Source: Ditylenchus dipsaci (Eukaryota; Nematoda; Chromadorea; Rhabditida; Anguinidae). Taken from it: a stretch of DNA of 64,000 nucleotides. Below the pieces are notes generated by a model, which was given only the letters and a program-made list of their open reading frames with translations, made no database searches and was not told where the DNA came from. The stretch covers positions 43,774 through 107,773 of the forward strand of contig SADC01000417.1 of the NCBI GenBank assembly GCA_004194705.1, read 5' to 3'. Made by a program: the position numbers and the translations under genes. This document shows positions 23,039 to 33,658 of this stretch, one piece after another (the stretch's first letter is position 1; each line of letters starts with the position of its first letter).

Positions 23039-26000
23039 ATGCAAACTCGTGCAGCTTCTAAACGAAAATTTGTCAGTGAAAATAGTCCAGATCAGGGCAG
23101 CACTAATAGTTTTCATTGCGTCGAAAAGGAGAGGGGTGAAGGCAGAAAATTTTTTCCATCTTTTCCAGTTTCACTTACTAAATCTCAGCGAGGAACTAGT
23201 CAGAAAAATTTATTTACAACTACTATCGACAAACTGCCAAACGTAGTTTTAAGCAGTATATTTCAGTATTTAAGCTTTGAAGATTTGAGTCAACACAGAC
23301 GGGTTAGTTCATTATTTTATAGAGTTGTCAAGATTTTAGAGCCCTTTTGCTCGACTCGGCTCCAAACTTTTAAAATCTCAGCTCGAGGCTCAAAAAAATT
23401 CGCGGGACCTTTTTGCCCTACAATTTTAAAATTTCTCTGGATCTATCTACTCAAAAAATCATATGGAGCGTTGATAGAGCAAAAAATGGATTTCTTCATG
23501 ATTGAAACGAGGATGGTATATTCGACGATTACCGCAGCCATCAGCCTCAGCCGTCAGCCAGGTCAAAAAATTTTCCTCCGTCGTGAGCCTCAGAATCAGC
23601 AACCTGATGGCTGAATTTTTCAGCAGCTGTGTTCGAACTCAGCCGGGTGACTCAAATTCAACAATTTACAATAGCCTGGAAGAAAATTTGATCACTGAAT
23701 TTTTTATATGACTGAAGACTTCACAACTGTCAGAAAAAAAATTGAAAATAAACAAAAAACGCCGAAAATTTGATACAAAAATTTTCCTCAGCCTCAGCCG
23801 CTAGCTAGGTGAAAATTTTAACGCAGCCTTCAACCTCAGCCTCAGCCGGATGAGTTCTGGAAATTTTCCTAAAACTCAGCTGTCAGCCGGCCTAAAACTT
23901 TAGCCGGCTGATGGCTGAGTTTAACCTCAGCCGGCTGTAGTTACCACCCTGCGAGCACAGATTCCGCTTTGATGATTTTTAGGGTTAGCACAAGCTTTGC
24001 TCGAAGTTATTGAGCCCTGGGCTTGACAGCCTTGATCATTTGCTATTGATAAGTGAGAATTGAACTTTTTGACTAAAATAAAAATAAAATTGGGATCCCG
24101 AAAAAAAGAACAAATCTTTTCGAAAAAGGACATATGGCAGCCATTCTTAAAATAGAGTAGTTTTTCGATTTATCATTATTATTATTGATTTCATGACTGG
24201 GACAAACAAATTCAGGTATGCAAAGCTTTCCAAGGTCAAATGGAAGAACTTTTGAACAGAGGATTTGATAAGACACGTAAATTTGCGGATGATTTGTATG
24301 ATCGTTTTCGCAAGATGTTGCCTCGTCGACCGTCCAAAAAGAAGTAAGAAAATCAACTCTTTTTAATAACGGGTGGTCAAAAAGTTCGGAATGGATTTTC
24401 AATGCCTTATTTCTTATCACTTTTGTTATCATATCTCTTTTCAATAAATACTATTTTGTAGCCCTGAATCTCTTCTTTTAAATGGCATACTGCACTTAGC
24501 TTGATTATTTTGGAAAAAATCACCATTTGGCTCCAAACACTTGTCAGGTCATTTTGAGAAGTTGACCAGCGTTTTAATCACTTTAACTGATCAAATGTTG
24601 CATTGAATTTCGAGCGTGACGGCAACATCTTATCACCATCTTGTAGCGCAGCTCAAGAGCTACAAACCCATATCACAGAAAAATTTTTGAACATCTGAGT
24701 GTTGTGATATGGCTTTTTGAAAAAAATCAATTTATTAAAAATGAACAAAATCAGAAAAATTGGCAAAAATTTTCATTTTGTTCATTTTTTAATAAAATGA
24801 TTTTTTTCAAAAAGCCATATCACAACACTCAGATGTTCAAAAATTTTTCTGTGATATGGGTTTTGTAGCTCTTGAGCTGCGCTACAACATTGTGATAAGA
24901 TGTTGCCGTCACGCTCGAAATTCAATGCAACATTTGATCAGTTAAATTGATTAAAACGCTGGTCAACTTCTCAAAATGACCTGACAAGTGTTTGGAGCCA
25001 AATGGTGATTTTTTCCAAAATAATCAAGCTAAGTGCGGTATGCCATTTAAAAGAAGAGATTCAGGGCTACAAAATAGTATTTATAGAAAAGAGATATGAT
25101 AACAAAAGTGATAAGAAATAAGGCATTGAAAATCCATTCCGAACTTTTTGACCACCCGTTATTATATACAAAATTTAATAAAATTTAGACATCACCCGTT
25201 TTATGACTTGTCTTCAGTGACTGAGAATATTTCGACCATAATCAGAATGCTAGGCTATTCTTTTAAAGAGCCTATAAGGAAAGGGCACTGCTGCTTCTTT
25301 GCAGGAAAAGTTCTCGACTTAATTTTGCTGGAGCTTAATTGCATTGAAGGTGAATTAAATAGAAATGTGCCTAGAAGAATTGCCTACACCTTTTCTTATT
25401 TGGAAAATCTAAGAGACTATGAAAGGTGAGATTGTGTTAAGTGATTCATTTAAATGCAGCTCCACTAATAATACCTTGCTGATAGCGGAAATTTAGGTTT
25501 TGAGATTGGAGTGGAGAATCGGTTCCTTTTTTCGCCTTGGTCTCCCCCTTGTTTTTTTCAAAAATATGCCACAATAATTATTTAAAAATCCCAAATTTTA
25601 GGTTCAAATAATCATTGTGTCGAGCGAAATTCAAAATTTGACAGTAAATTTTTTCACTAAGAGATCACTTTTCTAAGCAAATCGAGAACCATCCCGGTGC
25701 TAGAATTTCGGGTCTGCCAGCAGAGAATGAATTTCACGTCAAAATGCTTCTAGGACTCTTTTGAAAAAATTTTCAAAATTTTTGCTTATACTCCAAAATC
25801 CTTTTTAAATAGCTCAAAGCACCTTTCAGTGTAGTTTTTCTTGCTCTGTCGAATTTTTGAATCATTTACCGAAGGACAAAATATTATTTGAAATTAAAGG
25901 GGTTATTTAGAGAGGGTTCGTTGGATGTATTGTCTGTAATTCTGAAAAGATAACTAAGTTTTCAGAGGGGGCCTAAATCTTACCCTAGAATCAATATTTC

Positions 26001-26466
26001 GCAAAGCTGCTCTTGATTTCTACGAGCTCCATTGATTCCACTTTTTAAATTATGATTGTTCATCTTAGAATCTCAAGGTCAAACCGAAAATTTTCTGATT
26101 TTTTGAGGGATCAAAAATTTTTGGGCAGGCCACATGATCAGAAAGTTTATAAAAATCGACTTTTAAAACTTTTTTTTTCAGCATGGCCATAGATCATTTG
26201 AAGCACTATGCTAAAAAGCGTCACAACGTCTTCTTGCCAGTTCTTCCCGAATCAAAGGCAAAATTAATGGTAACTTGTAAGAACACAAAAGAAGCATCTG
26301 TGCAGACCACTGATTCTGGTTTATCAGAAAAAATGCTCAAAAAACAGATCTCAAAGCACTACAAGCCTTTCTTACTACATGTCAAGAGCAGATATCTGTT
26401 TGGCAGGACGAAATGAAAAAAATGAGTAGTAGTTGTGCTTCGCAGTTAACTGCAGACAGTAAATGA
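23039..26466 (+). CDS. FBXO28: F-box protein, FBXO28 orthologue, four exons
   Basis: Exons: 23039-23323, 24216-24343, 25189-25425 and 26182-26466. Exon 1 has a basic N-terminus and the F-box IDKLPNVVLSSIFQYLSFED, which recruits SKP1 in an SCF ubiquitin ligase. Exon 2 continues VCKAFQGQMEELLNRGF and LPRRPSKK, and exon 3 has CCFFAGKVLDLILLEL, in the same order as the conserved blocks of FBXO28 (VCxxMLNQGF, LPRR, CCFIPGKVIDEI). Exon 4 continues the matching helix and leads into a coiled coil. All splice phases agree. In exon 4 the frame must shift once in the AAAAAA run near 26336-26341; one extra A joins it to LKALQAFLTTCQEQISVWQD and a stop at 26464. Total about 311 residues (human 368). FBXO28 is a nuclear SCF subunit. 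Intron 1 contains CAGCCTCAGCCGTCAGCC-type short repeats (23530-23940); intron 2 is almost wholly a MITE. Confidence 0.85.
24369..25159. mobile_element. 791-bp near-perfect palindromic MITE (Tc1/mariner-like)
   Basis: The ends are ACGGGTGGTCAAAAAGTTCG and its inverse, each flanked by TA. Arms of about 390 bp (24369-24762 and 24770-25159) differ at only a few positions and fold back with almost no loop. It fills nearly all of intron 2 of the FBXO28 gene. The high identity of the arms suggests a recent insertion. Confidence 0.85.
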
Positions 26467-26840
26467 AGTGTTAAGTTAATATTCTTAATTCAATTGCATA
26501 AAAAACTATATTTTTATCTGCTATTTTGTGATAGTTTTTTTATATGAGAGAATGTTAAACTGAATAAAATATATTTCATCAAGGTTTAATTATGTTATTA
26601 AAAATATCCTTTGTTTTAACAGAAAGTAAGCGAGACAGAAAAGGATTTTAATGAGCTTGTATTGCTGCATGTTGTAATTCAATCAAACATCTAAGAAAAA
26701 TGCTTCAAATCATTTTCAAAAAAAACAATCAAAATTTGGCTATTAAATACAGGCTTACATATTAGAAAAATGAGATCTAGCGACGTACAATATAAAAATA
26801 CATGCTACTAATACACTTATTAGTTTTTAAACTAACAAGG
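26467..26840. other. 3' flank of the FBXO28 gene
   Basis: AATAAA-type signals near 26563 follow the stop. No other features were seen. Confidence 0.4.
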
Positions 26841-26841
26841 A

Positions 26842-27500
26842 AACATCAAAAGTGGGTAAGGCTGATATGAGTTATATACCATTTGATAGCCCTTTCCATG
26901 CTGAAACACGCTGTGCATGTGTGGGATAACCTAGAGAAAAAATTGTCTTGTAATAAAAGTTGAAATTTTGACTTTCATATAGGAATAAAGCCAAATTCTC
27001 GAAAAAGTTCAGCTTTTGTTTGATACATGCCGATTCTGAGGTCTGATTCGTGCTCAGTGTGATCGGTTTGCTGCAGAAGTATCTTCAAAAATGTTAAATG
27101 ATGTTATCGAAATTTCGAGATATTACCTTAGTCGCCTAGGCATGTGCACCCCATGTGCACTTATTTTTCAAACCACAGGAGGGGAATAAGTCAAATCTCA
27201 AATTTTCGATGAAATTATATGACTTTTCTGATCACACTTTCATAAGAAAAGCGACTACGCTGAGCACGAATCTGGCTTCAGAATCGGCATGTTTCCAATG
27301 AAAACTGAGCGATTTTCAGACCTTGGCTTTATTCCTGTACATAAGATCAAACTTTTCAGCTTTCGTGCTGAGACAACTTTTTATGGAGGTTAGCCAAACT
27401 GCAATAACCACATAATTTAGCATGGAAAAGGCTATCGAATGTTATATGACTCATATCCATATCAGCGTTACCCACTGTTGACTTTCCCTTGTAAGCGTCA
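26842..27500. repeat. Diverged foldback element
   Basis: The outer ends ACAAGGAAACATCAAAAGTG and the inverse near 27475-27495 (CACTGTTGACTTTCCCTTGT), with many matching inner blocks (for example TGATAGCCCTTTCCATGCT against AGCATGGAAAAGGCTATCG, and a GATTCGTGCTCAG inverted pair), define arms of about 300 bp around a GTGCACCCCATGTGCAC core. The inner CGAATCxGG...TCAGA block is related to repeats at 310-540 and 32940-33290. Confidence 0.65.
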
Positions 27501-27710
27501 TAATTGCTTACTTGAAAACATGTAAAACGAAACAATTTTGATTCAAGAACTATGATTTTTTGCGCGCAGTAGCATGTCCAAAATTATAATCAGCGGAGTA
27601 CATTTTTTGACATTTCATTCGTCTTGCACTGTTCTCTTTAGAGTTATTTCGAACGACTTGAAAGAGTAAAGTAGGAGATAAAACAGAACTCTCCACTGCT
27701 CAGTCTTGAA

Positions 27711-28869
27711 TTATTCTTCACTTTGCATTGGGCTTCTTCTAATCACCCAGTACTTGCTGGCTCTATCACTACTAAACTCCACTCTAGAATCGTCTATTGC
27801 TGCCTTTTCCAACATGCTTGTTTCAAATCTTTCTTTAGTTCTCTGATTAAACTGTGTAGCAATAGAAAATTCTGCTAAATCTGCCATTTCTTTGACCACA
27901 ATAGTGTAGTTGCTGCGCTTATCTGCAGCATTGAAGGACTGAAAACAATTTCAAAATGTAAAAATGTCTAGAATATACCGAATTCAACTCACCATCAATA
28001 AACTATCTACTAATTCTTCTGGCTCTTCTTGGAACAAATACCTGTTCATAATAATCAAACTGGATTGCCCGGGTTTGCTCCATAGATGGCCAGATTTAAT
28101 AAAATTGGCTGAGATTCGTAAATCTATTGAGTCAACGTCTACCTCAATTTTGTTGCACGGAATTCCATGAGGGATACATAGGAAATAACTTTCACTAAAT
28201 AATTTTTTGTTAAGAGTTCAAAGTTAAACATAAAATACATTGATTTAGGCCGTTTGTTGAAGAACGATTTGACCATATTGCTATAGTTTTTCTCTTGACT
28301 AGCTCCAATCGTTTGATGAATAGATGTTCGTTTTCCCTGACCAATTTGAAGAAGGGCATTTTGGCACGGCACACAAATTTGACGCTTTGCACATTGAAAA
28401 GACGGACAAGATGGGTCAGTCCCTGCAAAAGAGTAGTAATTTAAATTTTCGATATTAGGACTCACTAGATTTTTCAAATTTTTCGTAAAGGAAAGGTAAA
28501 GTTTTCAGTAAAGGAAAAACGGACTCAAAACTACCTCTCTTTCTATGACATTTTCATCCTGAAAATGTATCTATTCTGCAGGTTGTACAGCCTAATGTTG
28601 GCAATCTCGATTGGATCTCTTCTGATGGCATCCATGAGTGCTTTGAAATTCACAAATGACTTTTTGGTCTGTTTTCTGTGCTCATATTGAACTGTTGAAA
28701 AGAATGCAAAATCGACATCTAAGCTGAACATCCGCCTGACTGGTCGATTTGTAGAATAAAACCGGGAAACTATAGCACTAAATTGTTGGTTGACAAGCAG
28801 CAGGTCATCCAAGTCATTGCCACCAGAAAATGCAAAAATATCACGGAGGACTTCGCCGGGAAACAGCAT
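27711..28869 (-). CDS. Nematode F-box protein, four exons, frame needs two corrections
   Basis: An acceptor CACTTTTTCAG sits four bases before the ATG at 28869, as in a spliced-leader gene. Exon 1 (28535-28869) encodes the F-box-like MLFPGEVLRDIFAFSGGNDL followed by DDLLLVNQQFSAIVSR. Exon 2 (28239-28422) reads GLTHLVRLFNVQSVKFVCRA. Exon 3 (27993-28194) has FLCIPHGIPCNKIEVDVDSI and exon 4 (27711-27938) ends PMQSEE. Splice sites are good, but the frame holds only if one base is added near the end of exon 1 and one at the exon 2/3 join; total then about 316 residues. A decayed copy of the last exon lies at 34540-34680. The role is probably substrate adaptor of an SCF ligase. Active gene with assembly gaps, or young pseudogene: cannot be decided here. 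Confidence 0.65.
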
Positions 28870-28959
28870 TTTCTGAAAAAGTGATGATGGCATAAAATCA
28901 CAATAAAAGATTTCAATAAGAAATTTTGTCCACAAAAAATGGAAAGAAGACAATTAAGT

Positions 28960-29357
28960 TACAGTCTCACAATGTCATTTTGCGTCAACTCTATATATTG
29001 ATTGAAAAAGACATAAAATGAGAAAAAGGAAATAAGTTGTACATGAAACGATTTCTCGGAGTTCGGGCATCAAATTGATCATCTGATAGAAAATAAAACA
29101 CATGAGATTGTGAATTTTAAGAAAAACTGATATTTTAAACTATTTTATGTTCTATTGTCTGTTACTTACAAGACACTTGTGAAAATATCATTTAAAAAGA
29201 GTAAATTTGGAAACGCTTGGCGCAAAACCTATTTAATTTTTTTAAACTTATATTTCGGTAAAGTTGTGCGTTCGGCCTGATGAGGGATTTCAGGATCGAG
29301 ATTGAGGCTGAAAAAAATTAGAGATCAGGATTAAGTAAAAAAATCGGGATCTCCACC
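28960..29357. other. Gene-free flank
   Basis: AT-rich upstream region of the minus-strand F-box gene. No repeat boundaries or exons were supported. Confidence 0.4.
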
Positions 29358-29812
29358 AGAAGTGTTGACTGTATACAGAAAGTGGACGGTGTAGCGAGTG
29401 TTAACTGAATAGAGAGAGTGGACTATTAAGCGAGTGTTAACTGTATAGAGAGAGTGGACTATTAAGCGAGGGTTGACTGTATACAGTGGGTAGACTATTT
29501 AGCGAGGGTTGACTGTATACAGTGGGTAGACTATTTAGCGAGGGTTGACTGTATACAGTGGGTAGACTATTTAGCGAGGGTTGACTGTATACAGTAAGTA
29601 GACTATTTAGCGAGGGTTGACTGTATACAGTGGGTAGACTATTTAGCGAGGGTTGACTGTATACAGTGGGTAGACTATTTAGCGAGGGTTGACTGTATAC
29701 AGTGGGTAGACTATTTAGCGAGGGTTGACTGTATACAGTGGGTAGACTATTTAGCGAGGGTTGACTGTATACAGTAAGTAGACTATTTAGCGAAGGTTGA
29801 CTGTATACAGTT
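29358..29812. repeat. 36-bp tandem array, about 12-13 copies
   Basis: The unit is GTTGACTGTATACAGTGGGT followed by AGACTATTTAGCGAGG. The central nine or so copies are almost identical; the copies at the low-coordinate edge are more diverged. On the minus strand it reads as a repeated 12-residue TVYSQPSLNSLP only because 36 is a multiple of three. The unit contains the palindrome ACTGTATACAGT. It abuts the C-terminus of a broken SRH-type receptor. Confidence 0.9.
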
Positions 29813-30180
29813 GCAGCTTTGTGGTTTGAGTTTCTAAACAATCTAAAAACAAAATCTCGATAAGGTTTAACACAACAAAGTGTGGCAACAAATTCAACAA
29901 TAGAATGTGTGTCAAGCACACATACACTCATTATATATATTGGACAGGTATTAGGTATTTAAAAAAAAACCAAGAAACATTAAAAAGGTATAAACATCAA
30001 CATAGTAGCAATAAATGCGTGAACCAGCGAAATTACTATTATACGAGACTGTTGTGCTATTACTTTTTTTTTCAAAATTTGATAAATAAAGATTTCGAAA
30101 ACAAAAGGCTCCAACAAAATTACAGACAGCAGCATGACAAAACCACTAAGAGTGGTATAAAAATGTTGGAATAAGGAAGC
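29813..30180 (-). pseudogene. SRH-like chemoreceptor remnant
   Basis: On the minus strand, LDTHSIVEFVATLCCVKPYR and FVFRLF match the SRH seventh membrane segment. Upstream (to about 30180) the DNA still resembles the TM5-TM6 exon of the 20.5-21.5 kb copy but contains stops and frameshifts. The reading frame runs into the 36-bp tandem array. Confidence 0.65.
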
Positions 30181-30282
30181 ATAAAGAACGTCGGCTCATT
30201 ATCAATGTAGTTTTTAATAGCTGGATCATTATGAATCGCCCATTCATTGATGTTTTGACGATTCTCTGCAAGTACTGAGAAC

Positions 30283-30567
30283 TAGGGTTGTACGGGTTCG
30301 GTTAATTTGGCCCTACCCAGTTTCCGGTTTACCGGGTTTTTCGCGCACCCGGTTTTCGGTTACGGGTTTTCAGTTTTTTTCGTTCGGTTAACCGGCTTGT
30401 ACCCGGTTTTCGGTTTATTTTTTGTCGTAAATCAACCGAAATTTTGCTTTACCCGGTTTCCGGTTAACCGGATTTTTTCGTACCCGGTTTTCGGTTCCGG
30501 TTATTTGGCCAAATCGTTCCGGTTCGGTTAACCGACCGGTTCGGTTAACCGAACCGGTACAACCCTA
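30283..30567. mobile_element. hAT-type MITE, ACCGGTTAACCGG array, perfect 8-bp duplication
   Basis: Flanked by CTGAGAAC on both sides (30275-30282 and 30568-30575). The ends are TAGGGTTGTACGGGTTCGGT and the inverse GGTACAACCCTA. The whole interior is a loose array of ACCCGGTTTTCGGTTAACCG units in both orientations. Non-coding. It shares the outer TAGGGTTGT with the coding hAT element at 31530. Confidence 0.88.
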
Positions 30568-30811
30568 CTGAGAACACAGCATAAGAAAGGCTAATGTATG
30601 ACAGAAACAACAAGATCAATATTTGCCTTGGTCCCCCTGTTGATTTTTTTTTAAATAAAAAATTTTAAAAAATTTTAAAATTTTTTTTTCTTTCAAAAAC
30701 CTCAAAAAGTGTTTTTAATCACTTTTTTAGCATTTTCAGGAAAAAAACCTTTTTTGGTGAAAAATGGTACTTGTGGACCCCAAAAAGTTGGATTCGAACA
30801 TATTTTTATTA

Positions 30812-30893
30812 ACTGGGGCCTACCGCATAAATAAACTCTGGTATGCATGTTTTTTCATGCATACCAGAGTTTATTTATGCGGTAGGCCCCAGT
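30812..30893. repeat. Perfect hairpin, 38-bp arms
   Basis: Arms 30812-30849 and 30856-30893 are exact inverse complements separated by TTTTTT. The arm contains GGGGCCTACCGCATAAATAA and ends in TATGCATG. The same GCGGTAGGCCCCAGT end occurs once near 59990, and a diverged form near 54530. Confidence 0.85.
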
Positions 30894-31059
30894 ATTCAAA
30901 ACTATGTTCAACATCTTCAATTTATAAGCAAACATGAGTATTACACAAGGTTCGGTCAGACAAGAAGAGTGAGTGCTACTCCGTTTTAACGTCCAAACCC
31001 CCCCCCCCAAAAAAAAACACCTCCTCGGCTTTTTAATCATTTATTATGTATTAAAAATC

Positions 31060-31265
31060 ATCAAAAATCACACCCAAGGTATATGGGTGTGCGCATATGA
31101 AATCCAAGTTCCCCAAGCCCCCTGTGCACCCTTCGGGGGCGCAGGGGGTTTGGGGGCTTGGAGATGCGCGCACTCACTTACCTTAGACATGATTCCGAGA
31201 AGTACTCTTGATCATAAAATGCATAAAGAAACTCGTTTTGCCAGCTCCAGTGACCAAAACATAGT
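31060..31265 (-). repeat. Dispersed repeat with CTTCGGGGGCGCAGGGGG core
   Basis: One of three copies of a repeat containing the GC-rich block CCCTTCGGGGGCGCAGGGGG, TACCTTAGAC, and an AAAATGCATxxxGAxACT segment ending in CCAGxTCCxGTxACCAAAAC. The others are at 53500-54600 (interrupted by a Tigger element) and 59765-60030. Confidence 0.7.
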
Positions 31266-31529
31266 GAAATAAGGCAAAAAAGGCAAAAAATAAAAAAAAA
31301 TTTCACCAAAAAAATTTTCTGCCTGAAAATGCTAAAAAAGTGATTATAAACACTTTTTGAGACTTTTGGAAGAAAATAGCAGTTACAGTCGAACCTCTTT
31401 ATAGTGACACCCCGGGCCCGATTTGCTTGGCCGACAAAGGGATATAGTGGATATAGTGACACCCGATATAGTGACACCTGGATATAGTGACACCTAGGGG
31501 TCCGTCGCCAGGGGTGTCACTATAAAGAG

Positions 31530-32734
31530 TAGGGTTGTCGACGCGTCGAAATTTTCGACGCGTCGAATCGAGTGGTACGTCGAAAGTCGAAATTTTCGAC
31601 GCGTCGAGTCGAGTCGAACGTCGAAAGTCGAAAATTTCGACGCGTCGAGTCGAGTCGAAAGTCGAAATTTTCGACGCGTCGAGTCAAGTCGAAAGTCCAA
31701 ATTTTTGACTTGCCAAAAAAGTTTCTGCGCGCTGGTAAAATTTAACAGATGAATTTATTGAAAACAATTCCGCAACCCGTAACAACCTTTCAAACAAAAT
31801 CACATATCACTTTCTAACAAAAGACAAATTATTTCTTTTGATTCTTCCTCATTATTCATCCTAGCTTTTGCCAAAATTTGATCCGCCAATTCTGCCTTGA
31901 TGATAAGTAGGTTAGCCGCTGTTTGTTTACCCAACCGAGACCTAAGTGAATTGGCAAACAGCAGACTGGCCTTGGAAAAGCATCTTTCCGACGCGACGCT
32001 TGAAAGAGAAATTGCAAGATATTTGCGAGCAAGTTTGGCCAAATTCGAAAAACGCCCAGCATTTGTCGCCCACCACTGATATACTGCTTTATGTCCTGGA
32101 TCATGCGGCTTTGGCAATGGCATTTTCTTCTCACTTAAGAATCTGTTGACCTCCTCCTCAAATTTCAAAGGTTTATTCACGATAAAAGGTGAGATCTACT
32201 ACAGTATAAATGTAACACGGTTATTTTCCGTTATTGACAGACTTAAATTTAGATGACCTGTAAAGCGTGTTGTGGATGCACTTTTGCTTTGCTTGATTTC
32301 ATCGCCACAGACGCATATGGCCTTGTCACCCGACTTCTTTAAATACTTCCAAACGGTAGACATCGTTCCCTGAACCAACTAAAATAAAATTCACGAGATT
32401 TAATGCCCATTTGCGGACGTGTCTTTGTAAGCGAGATATCATCATCAAAAATACAAATACAGGCTGTACAGTGAGCACTATTTTCCGAGTGCGTGTGTTT
32501 AAAATTCAAATTCAAACAGTGAAAGTGGAAATTTTCTTGGAGTCGAAAGTCGAAATTTTCGACGCGTCGAGTCGAGTCGTAAGTCGAAAGTCGATATTTT
32601 CGACGCGTCGAGTCGAGTCGAAAGTCGTAAGTCGAAATTTTCGACGCGTCGAGTCGAGTCGAACGTCGAAAGTCGAAAATTTTCGACTTTTCGACGTGAA
32701 AAGTCGAATTCGACGCGTCGAGTCGACAACCCTA
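31530..32734 (-). mobile_element. hAT element with CGACGCGTCGA arrays and a shortened transposase
   Basis: Flanked by identical 8-bp ATAAAGAG (31522-31529 and 32735-32742). The ends are TAGGGTTGTCGACGCGTCGA and the inverse. About 180 bp inside each end is an array of CGACGCGTCGAGTCGAGTCG and AAAGTCGAAATTTT units. The core (31800-32390) encodes parts of a hAT transposase on the minus strand. The element is 1,205 bp, too short for a full enzyme. Confidence 0.9.
31800..32368 (-). CDS. hAT transposase remnant: BED finger plus dimerisation domain
   Basis: After an acceptor TTTTATTTTAG, a start near 32365 encodes MSTVWKYLKKSGDKAICVCG and then TTRFTGHLNL, the N-terminal BED-type zinc finger seen in hAT transposases. 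Near 32180 a second open segment encodes the C-terminal dimerisation region, including LARKYLAISLSSVASERCFS and SLRSRLGKQTAANLLIIKAE, ending at 31800. The catalytic core between them is absent. A donor (AA|GTCTGT near 32243) follows the finger, so the two parts could be spliced, but the acceptor is unclear. If expressed it would bind element ends and dimerise but not cut. Whether it is expressed is unknown. Confidence 0.75.
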
Positions 32735-33658
32735 ATAAAGAGGTTCGACTGTAGTATGAGGGTGTTAGGACCGGTTGAGCACGAATATCGCAAAAACGGA
32801 CCTCCGTACATGAATTCCGTTCGAGACAAAAAACATTCGAATAAACACTTGTTTAAAATTTAAATGTTTTTGTCTCGAACGGAATTCGAAATTTGAGAGT
32901 TATTTTTTGTTTCCAAGAGCCAAAAGAAATAAATGGACCATGCTGGTCACGAATCCGGTGTCAGAATTGCAAGTTTGCGATTTTTTCACGCCAAATTTTA
33001 TTTCAAGATATATTTGGATGTATAGATATTTTTCGGGCTCTTTTTACTTTTGCTAGACAGTCCAACAGCTCATTTTATTTGACATTAAAGCACTTTCTGG
33101 TGCTATTTTTTATGCTGATTCTGAATCTGAAGTCCGTTTTGTGGTTACATGCATCTGCGCAAAAATTTCTATACTTTTCAAAAAGATGTGAGTTAAAAAA
33201 AACAGCCTGAATTGATTCTTTTGAATTTTTACACATGATATCTTTTTCGAATGTAGGCATACGATATACCGTTAGAAAGCTCATACAAAGGGCTTTCTAA
33301 TTAGAATATAAAAAAATTCTGAGCTACATAAATTCACTGCTCACCAGCCGGAAGAAAAATGTATCCATTTTTCAATGACTCGCTGTGAGAATTAGAATAA
33401 TTAAGGGCATTGCACTTATGTTCGGAGGTCCTATTTTGCAGTGCTCGTGCTCAGCAGGTCCGCTAAAAGTCTGCTAAAAGAATCTTTTCCATAATGAGAG
33501 TGCATGCGGAAGGAAGAATTGTGGGTATTAATAAAAAACTGATAAAGGCTTGAATACTTATGACAAATAACTCGAAATATATTTTTTAGTTGCTAAATTT
33601 TTTCAGTAAAGATCAACTTTTTAAGCAAAAAATTTGTCACAAAACTTTTCACACTATT

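Larger units (their letters stand above)
31386..32751. mobile_element. pogo-like MITE split by a hAT element
   Basis: TA-flanked ends CAGTCGAACCTCTTTATAGT and the inverse AAGAGGTTCGACTG. The left part holds repeated TATAGTGACACC units. A hAT element (31530-32734) is inserted in it with an 8-bp duplication taken from the MITE's own sequence, so removing the hAT element restores a MITE of about 150 bp. Confidence 0.8.

Noticed and set aside
24073..24444. 123-residue minus-strand ORF
   Set aside because: It overlaps in antisense the FBXO28 exon 2, which has clear homology and splice sites on the plus strand.
29358..29812. CRISPR-like regular repeat
   Set aside because: The units are contiguous with no unique spacers, and the DNA is clearly eukaryotic; it is a plain tandem array.
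31494..31700. ORF rich in STRRV/RLDS repeats, with a partner at 32499-32829
   Set aside because: Translation of the CGACGCGTCGAGTCGAGTCG arrays at the ends of the hAT element.
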